Both the position numbers and the translations under genes were made by a program. 64,000 bases of DNA, taken from Curvularia sp. ZM96. Its lineage: Eukaryota; Ascomycota; Dothideomycetes; Pleosporales; Pleosporaceae. Position 1 is the first letter of the stretch. The number at the start of each line of letters is the position of its first letter. The notes under the pieces were generated by a model that ran no database searches, was not told the origin of the DNA, and saw only the letters and a list, made by a program, of their open reading frames with translations. Location: positions 124,001 through 188,000 of the forward strand of contig JAJGBQ010000003.1 in NCBI GenBank assembly GCA_022457065.1, read 5' to 3'. Below, piece by piece: positions 60,067 to 64,000 of the stretch.

Positions 60067-61665
60067 ATGCTCACCATGTATTCTGGTACCAAAATCACGG
60101 AGCTGCCGCCTGGGGTCAGCGCCGCGCCTTCTCCACAATTGCGTAAGAGAGGCTCCTCCACACAGGTTGCCCCCACGGCCCAAGCCACCCACACAGTCGA
60201 CCACCGCGAGGAAAGGCGGCGCATCCACCACGAGGCTGATGTCGTCATTGTTGGCGCTGGCGTCCTGGGCTGTGCTGCCGCCGTTGCATTTGGCAATCAG
60301 GGCAGGAGCGTCATATTGCTGGAAAAGAGCCTCAAGGAACCCGACCGCATTGTTGGCGAGCTGCTGCAGCCCGGCGGTGTAAATGCACTTGAGAAGCTGG
60401 GCATGAGGGGTACGATATACCTATGCAGACATGGAGCGTTGAAGTGCTGACAGCATGTGACAGATTGTCTCGAAGATATCGACGCCATTCCCTGCTATGG
60501 CTACCAAGTCATGTACCACAAGGAACAAGCCCATATCCCTTACCCGGCCAATCTAATCAAGGACGCGCCCTCCAAGGCACCCGAAGGCCGCTCCTTCCAC
60601 CATGGCCGCTTCATCTCCAAGCTCCGTGCCAAAGCAAGGTCGACCCCCAACGTTACCGTTATTGAATCGACCGTCAAATCGCTCGTCAAGAGCGACCATA
60701 GTGGCCAGGTCGTAGGTGTGTCCTGCGAAACCGACGGACAACAAGACTACTATTTTGGGGCCGTTACGCTCGTCGCCGACGGCTATAATTCCAAGTTCCG
60801 CAAAGATTATCTGCCTCACCAGCCTCAGGTCCGCAGCAAGTTCTGGGGCCTGGAAATGATTGACGCTGAGCTCCCCGTCCCTAACCACGGTCATGTCATC
60901 CTCACCGACGCACCTCCCATCCTCATCTACCAAATCGGCACCCATGAGACGCGCATTCTCATCGACGTTCCAGAAAACTTGCCTTCAGCGTCTCCCAAGA
61001 ACGGAGGCATCAAAAATCACATGCTCAATGTAGCACTTCCCCGACTTCCTGAATGCGTCCAGCCCGCATTCCGCAAAGCCGTCGAAGCAGGCAAGCTCCG
61101 TAGCATGCCAAACTCCTTCCTACCTCCTGCCACGCAGAAACAAGCCGGGCTCATTATCCTTGGCGATGCAATGAACATGCGCCATCCCCTTACTGGCGGA
61201 GGCATGACGGTCGCCTTCAACGACGTAGTCCTGCTCTCTTCTCTCCTCTCTCCTACCAACGTCCCCTCCCTTGAAGACTCCGACGCCGTCCTCGACGCTC
61301 TCAGCAAGTTCCACTGGCAACGCAAGGACGGTACCAGCGTCATCAACATCCTGGCAATGGCCCTCTACTCCCTCTTTGCCGCAAACAACATCTATCTCGA
61401 ATACATCAAAAAGGGTTGCTTCAAGTACTTCCTACGTGGCGGTGCTAGCGTCGCAGAGCCAAGTGCTATGCTGGCTGGCCTCATCACTCATCCTTGGACG
61501 CTGGTCTACCACTTCTTCTATGTTGCTCTATACGCCATCTATGTGAGGCTGAGTGAAGTACCGGTGTACATGGCCCCGTGGACGCTCACGGTTGAGTCCA
61601 TCATGGTGATTTGGACGGCTGTATGCGTAATCGGTCCATATATCATTGCCGAAGCGAGGAAGTAA
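60067..61665 (+). CDS. erg1: Squalene epoxidase (squalene monooxygenase), ergosterol pathway
   Basis: Converts squalene to 2,3-oxidosqualene at the ER membrane, using FAD and a P450 reductase; it is the target of allylamine antifungals. Two exons: 60067-60409 and 60464-61665, 514 residues. The FAD Rossmann motif is VIVGAGVLGC (G63, G65, G68), followed by ILLEK. Further family motifs are PGGVNALEKLGM with DCLEDIDAIPCYGY across the intron, VADGYNSKFRK, and GDAMNMRHPLTGGGMTVAFND. Two hydrophobic segments near the C-terminus anchor it. A second ATG three codons on (MYSGTK) is an alternative start. The basic N-terminal extension is longer than in yeast. Confidence 0.95.
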
Positions 61666-62482
61666 TTGTTGCACGTGATCACGATCATGTATATGGTGTC
61701 TTGGATATATGTATATACCTTTTTGGAATGACGTTCGCTGCATATATGTATGTGTTTGGGTTATGAGGGCGCCATAAGGCGCTGATTGGAAAGTAGCATT
61801 AGACACGATTAATTGTAATTTTTATGACATCTTTCACTATCCTTCATGTGTCTATCTATGTGTTTTGGACATACATCTAGTTTGCGAGACACAGGTTACA
61901 CTAATCCAACTCTCAACATATCCGTCACATATCCTGCATCTTTGGACTTGCTACGACTTGTATGCTACACTGTAACTATCTATATCACCTCTCTTTTGTC
62001 CTACGTATACACACTCAACCCCTATTCATAAAGGACTTCTCAGCCACAGGAAAAAAATAGTGATTTCAAGTTTACACGCAAGCCAGTATATTTATGTGAG
62101 TGAAGACAAAGCGCGTGCATTTATACGCTCCTTCTCAATTCACTGACAACATGGCATCAAGTACCACTGGTTCTTCTCTCTCCCTCTCTCAAGTAGGTTG
62201 AAACAAGATGCATATAGAGAGAGAGAGAGACAAAAAGCAAACAAAGAAACAATTCATACGGTAATTATATCGGCTATACTACTATGTATGATACGATATG
62301 GTACAGTGTGGTATCATCCAGGACATTAAATTTGTACAAACAAAAAGACAAAAAGAAAGAAAAAAGAAAGAAAGATATCCGAAATAGAAGCCAGCACTCT
62401 CTCTCTCCAGTGAAAGAAAAAAACACACACATATATATACTCCTCCCCAGAAAACTCATTTCCCCATCTTCGCGGCTCTTTT
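61666..62482. other. Convergent 3' spacer with simple repeats
   Basis: 3' flanks of ERG1 and the DUF1349-like gene. It contains a GA microsatellite at 62216-62230 and an A/G-rich tract around 62340-62375. Nothing else was seen. Confidence 0.6.
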
Positions 62483-63406
62483 TTAAAAAATCTCCAAACC
62501 CTCAAAATCAACACACAAATTCCTTGCTTGGAACCCACCGCCCTCGGCGTGATTTCCTCCACCAGCCCGTCTTGCGTCAAACATGCTGAGTCCAAAATTG
62601 GCTGGTCGACTGGCATACACGCCCACGCGAACCGCCTTGTCCTCGACGCCCCAGAAAAACCACGTCACCTCCCTCAGCTTTTTCCAGCCTACCATGTCGT
62701 CCTCATACCAGACCCACAGTGCGTACCCGATGCGTTCGATCTTGACACGGAGATCGTAACGGCGCTGTTGGTGTGGCGGCAGCGCCGAGAGAGACCAGTC
62801 TGCGCCGTCCGAGTTGGCCACGACCGAGGTAGCGTGGCACGCGTTGTTGCAGAATTCTAGGCCGACTTTGACCCATTTGGAAGCGGCTGGGGGTTGGGCT
62901 GGGTATGCGGGTGGGGGGCCGCGGTCGCTGTTGCTGGGTCGCTGGGGACTACCGGTACCAGACGGATTGTGTGGTTCCAGATTGTCATTGTTGTCCGCTA
63001 TCGGATTTTGTGAGGGTGATGACGTTGCAGGCCGTTGTGTCGCGTCATCGTCTAGCAAAATATCGGCAATGTTGGGTACTTCGAGTGTTGTCGTCGATGC
63101 TGCTGCTGACGTTGTGGTTGTTCCTCCAGCTGTCGATGCCATGTGTCCTGGCGGTGTACCCGCAAATATGACCAACCCCCCTTGATCCCATTCCAGCTCC
63201 CAATCGGCAGAGACAGTAACCTCGGCAGCTATGAAAGGATTGCGCAGCGCAGTGTAGAGGATCGGGGCGGTTGATACATCGCCCGACGGGGGCTTTCTCC
63301 AGAGATCGGTATTTGGGGGCGCCGCCAAGGTAAACGAACCCAGCCATTCTGGCACATGGTCATCCGAGACATTGAGAGGCGTGAAGGAGGAGCTTGCAGG
63401 CGGCAT
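62483..63406 (-). CDS. DUF1349-like concanavalin-A-fold protein
   Basis: Single exon, 307 residues. The pattern WLGSFTLAAPPNTDLWRKP with APILYTALRNPFIAAEVTV, then WVKVGLEFCNNACHATSVV and ALWVWYEDDMVGWKKLREV, fits the DUF1349 beta-sandwich family of small cytosolic proteins. A long Ser/Thr/Pro insertion of about 80 residues (TAGGTTTTSAAASTTTLEV and onward) separates the two halves of the domain. The end (LCVDFEGLEIF) matches the family. The biochemical role is unknown. No signal peptide is seen. The start has GGC before the ATG. Confidence 0.8.
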   Translation of the reverse strand: MPPASSSFTPLNVSDDHVPEWLGSFTLAAPPNTDLWRKPPSGDVSTAPILYTALRNPFIAAEVTVSADWELEWDQGGLVIFAGTPPGHMASTAGGTTTTSAAASTTTLEVPNIADILLDDDATQRPATSSPSQNPIADNNDNLEPHNPSGTGSPQRPSNSDRGPPPAYPAQPPAASKWVKVGLEFCNNACHATSVVANSDGADWSLSALPPHQQRRYDLRVKIERIGYALWVWYEDDMVGWKKLREVTWFFWGVEDKAVRVGVYASRPANFGLSMFDARRAGGGNHAEGGGFQARNLCVDFEGLEIF

Positions 63407-64000
63407 GGTCTCGTTGGTGATTGCAAGTTTGGCCGTCTGTTGGTCTTGGACGGCGTATATATCGTTGTCTACGCGGTCTGGATCGGTAGTAGACGTGCGC
63501 AGTTCCGGCAGGTTGCCGAGCAGTGGTTGAGTGTTGTCTAGCTCTGTGTGACCAAGCTCGGAAGGTCATTCGCTTTGGCAAAAGCAAGGGTCCGGCTTAT
63601 GTCTTGCTTGGACAAGCATGTCACATAAACACATAAACTAGGGAGATCTGCGGGACAGAGGGAGAGTGAGAGAGAGAGGTTGTGAGACGCGCCTGCGCGG
63701 AAAGCCGTCGAGGAACTATCGCACGGTCAGCACGAAACCGTTCCATGTCATAAATAAGCACGCCCCCTTATACGGCGCCTGTTCGTTTTGCGCCTCAGCA
63801 CCTGTGGCGGCGTGCATCCCACGCGTGCAAACGCATGGATCTCATACTGTATATGTGCCTGCTCACCTATCCCTCTGTTTAGCATGCAAAGCGGCGGAAG
63901 AGCGCAGTTGCTTGGTTTCCTGAGCTGGACCTTGGGCCTCGTATTCTGGACACACCGACATTTCTGATGCTTGACGCTACTTGAGAGTTATATGCTCCGT
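63407..64000. other. Right edge, upstream of the DUF1349-like gene
   Basis: Likely promoter of the minus-strand DUF1349-like gene, with a GA-rich tract near 63655-63680. No gene start or end is supported up to the window edge. Confidence 0.5.

Noticed and set aside
1..64000. tRNA genes
   Set aside because: GGTTCGA-like strings occur only inside coding sequence, without cloverleaf stems around them.

Overview
The window is nuclear DNA of a filamentous ascomycete, most likely a dothideomycete of the order Pleosporales. The reasons are compact genes with short GT-AG introns (about 49-110 bp) and CTRAC-like branch sites, fungus-specific families (CFEM receptor, Goodbye-NACHT NLR, rhodopsin-like membrane proteins), and AT-rich or transition-decayed repeats that look like products of repeat-induced point mutation (RIP). 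I assign 26 protein-coding genes, most with exon structures read from splice sites and checked for phase. No rRNA, CRISPR array or convincing tRNA was seen.

Left part (1-16.1 kb): NSE4 (Smc5/6 kleisin) and VPS34 (class III PI 3-kinase) are divergent. An alpha/beta hydrolase follows, then a decayed repeat-containing stretch (7.8-9.9 kb), a small unknown gene, and a four-exon NLR-type STAND protein of about 1,558 residues. The NLR carries an N-terminal Goodbye-like domain, a NACHT ATPase, a TPR-like helical part and a C-terminal ZZ-like Cys/His domain. A perfect 10-bp-arm hairpin lies just upstream of its start.

Accessory middle (16-33 kb): a gene-poor stretch precedes a 14-exon secreted copper amine oxidase. 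Next come a 2-oxoglutarate/Fe(II) oxygenase, two same-strand paralogous rhodopsin-like membrane proteins with matching exon plans, a four-helix membrane protein, a secretory protein ending in RDEL, and a DUF6601-like membrane protein.

Housekeeping block (33-41 kb): an amphiphysin-like BAR-SH3 protein is divergent from a DUF2439 (Mte1/ZGRF1-like) protein. An atypical Ras-like GTPase with no CAAX box is divergent from a Ppn2-like membrane-anchored metallophosphatase.

Secreted and sensory block (42-51 kb): heme-thiolate peroxidase (unspecific-peroxygenase-like), CFEM-containing Pth11-like receptor and a secreted GMC oxidoreductase, separated by long spacers. With the copper amine oxidase this gives three oxidative enzymes with secretory signals; two of them (amine oxidase, GMC enzyme) belong to hydrogen-peroxide-producing families and the third is a peroxide consumer. 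Any functional link is inference.

Right part (51-64 kb): a 3.5-kb gene-free stretch contains a TpA-rich island. It is followed by a Nudix ADP-ribose pyrophosphatase, a 2.5-kb gene-free stretch, a single-pass membrane protein, ERG1 (squalene epoxidase) and a DUF1349-like cytosolic protein.
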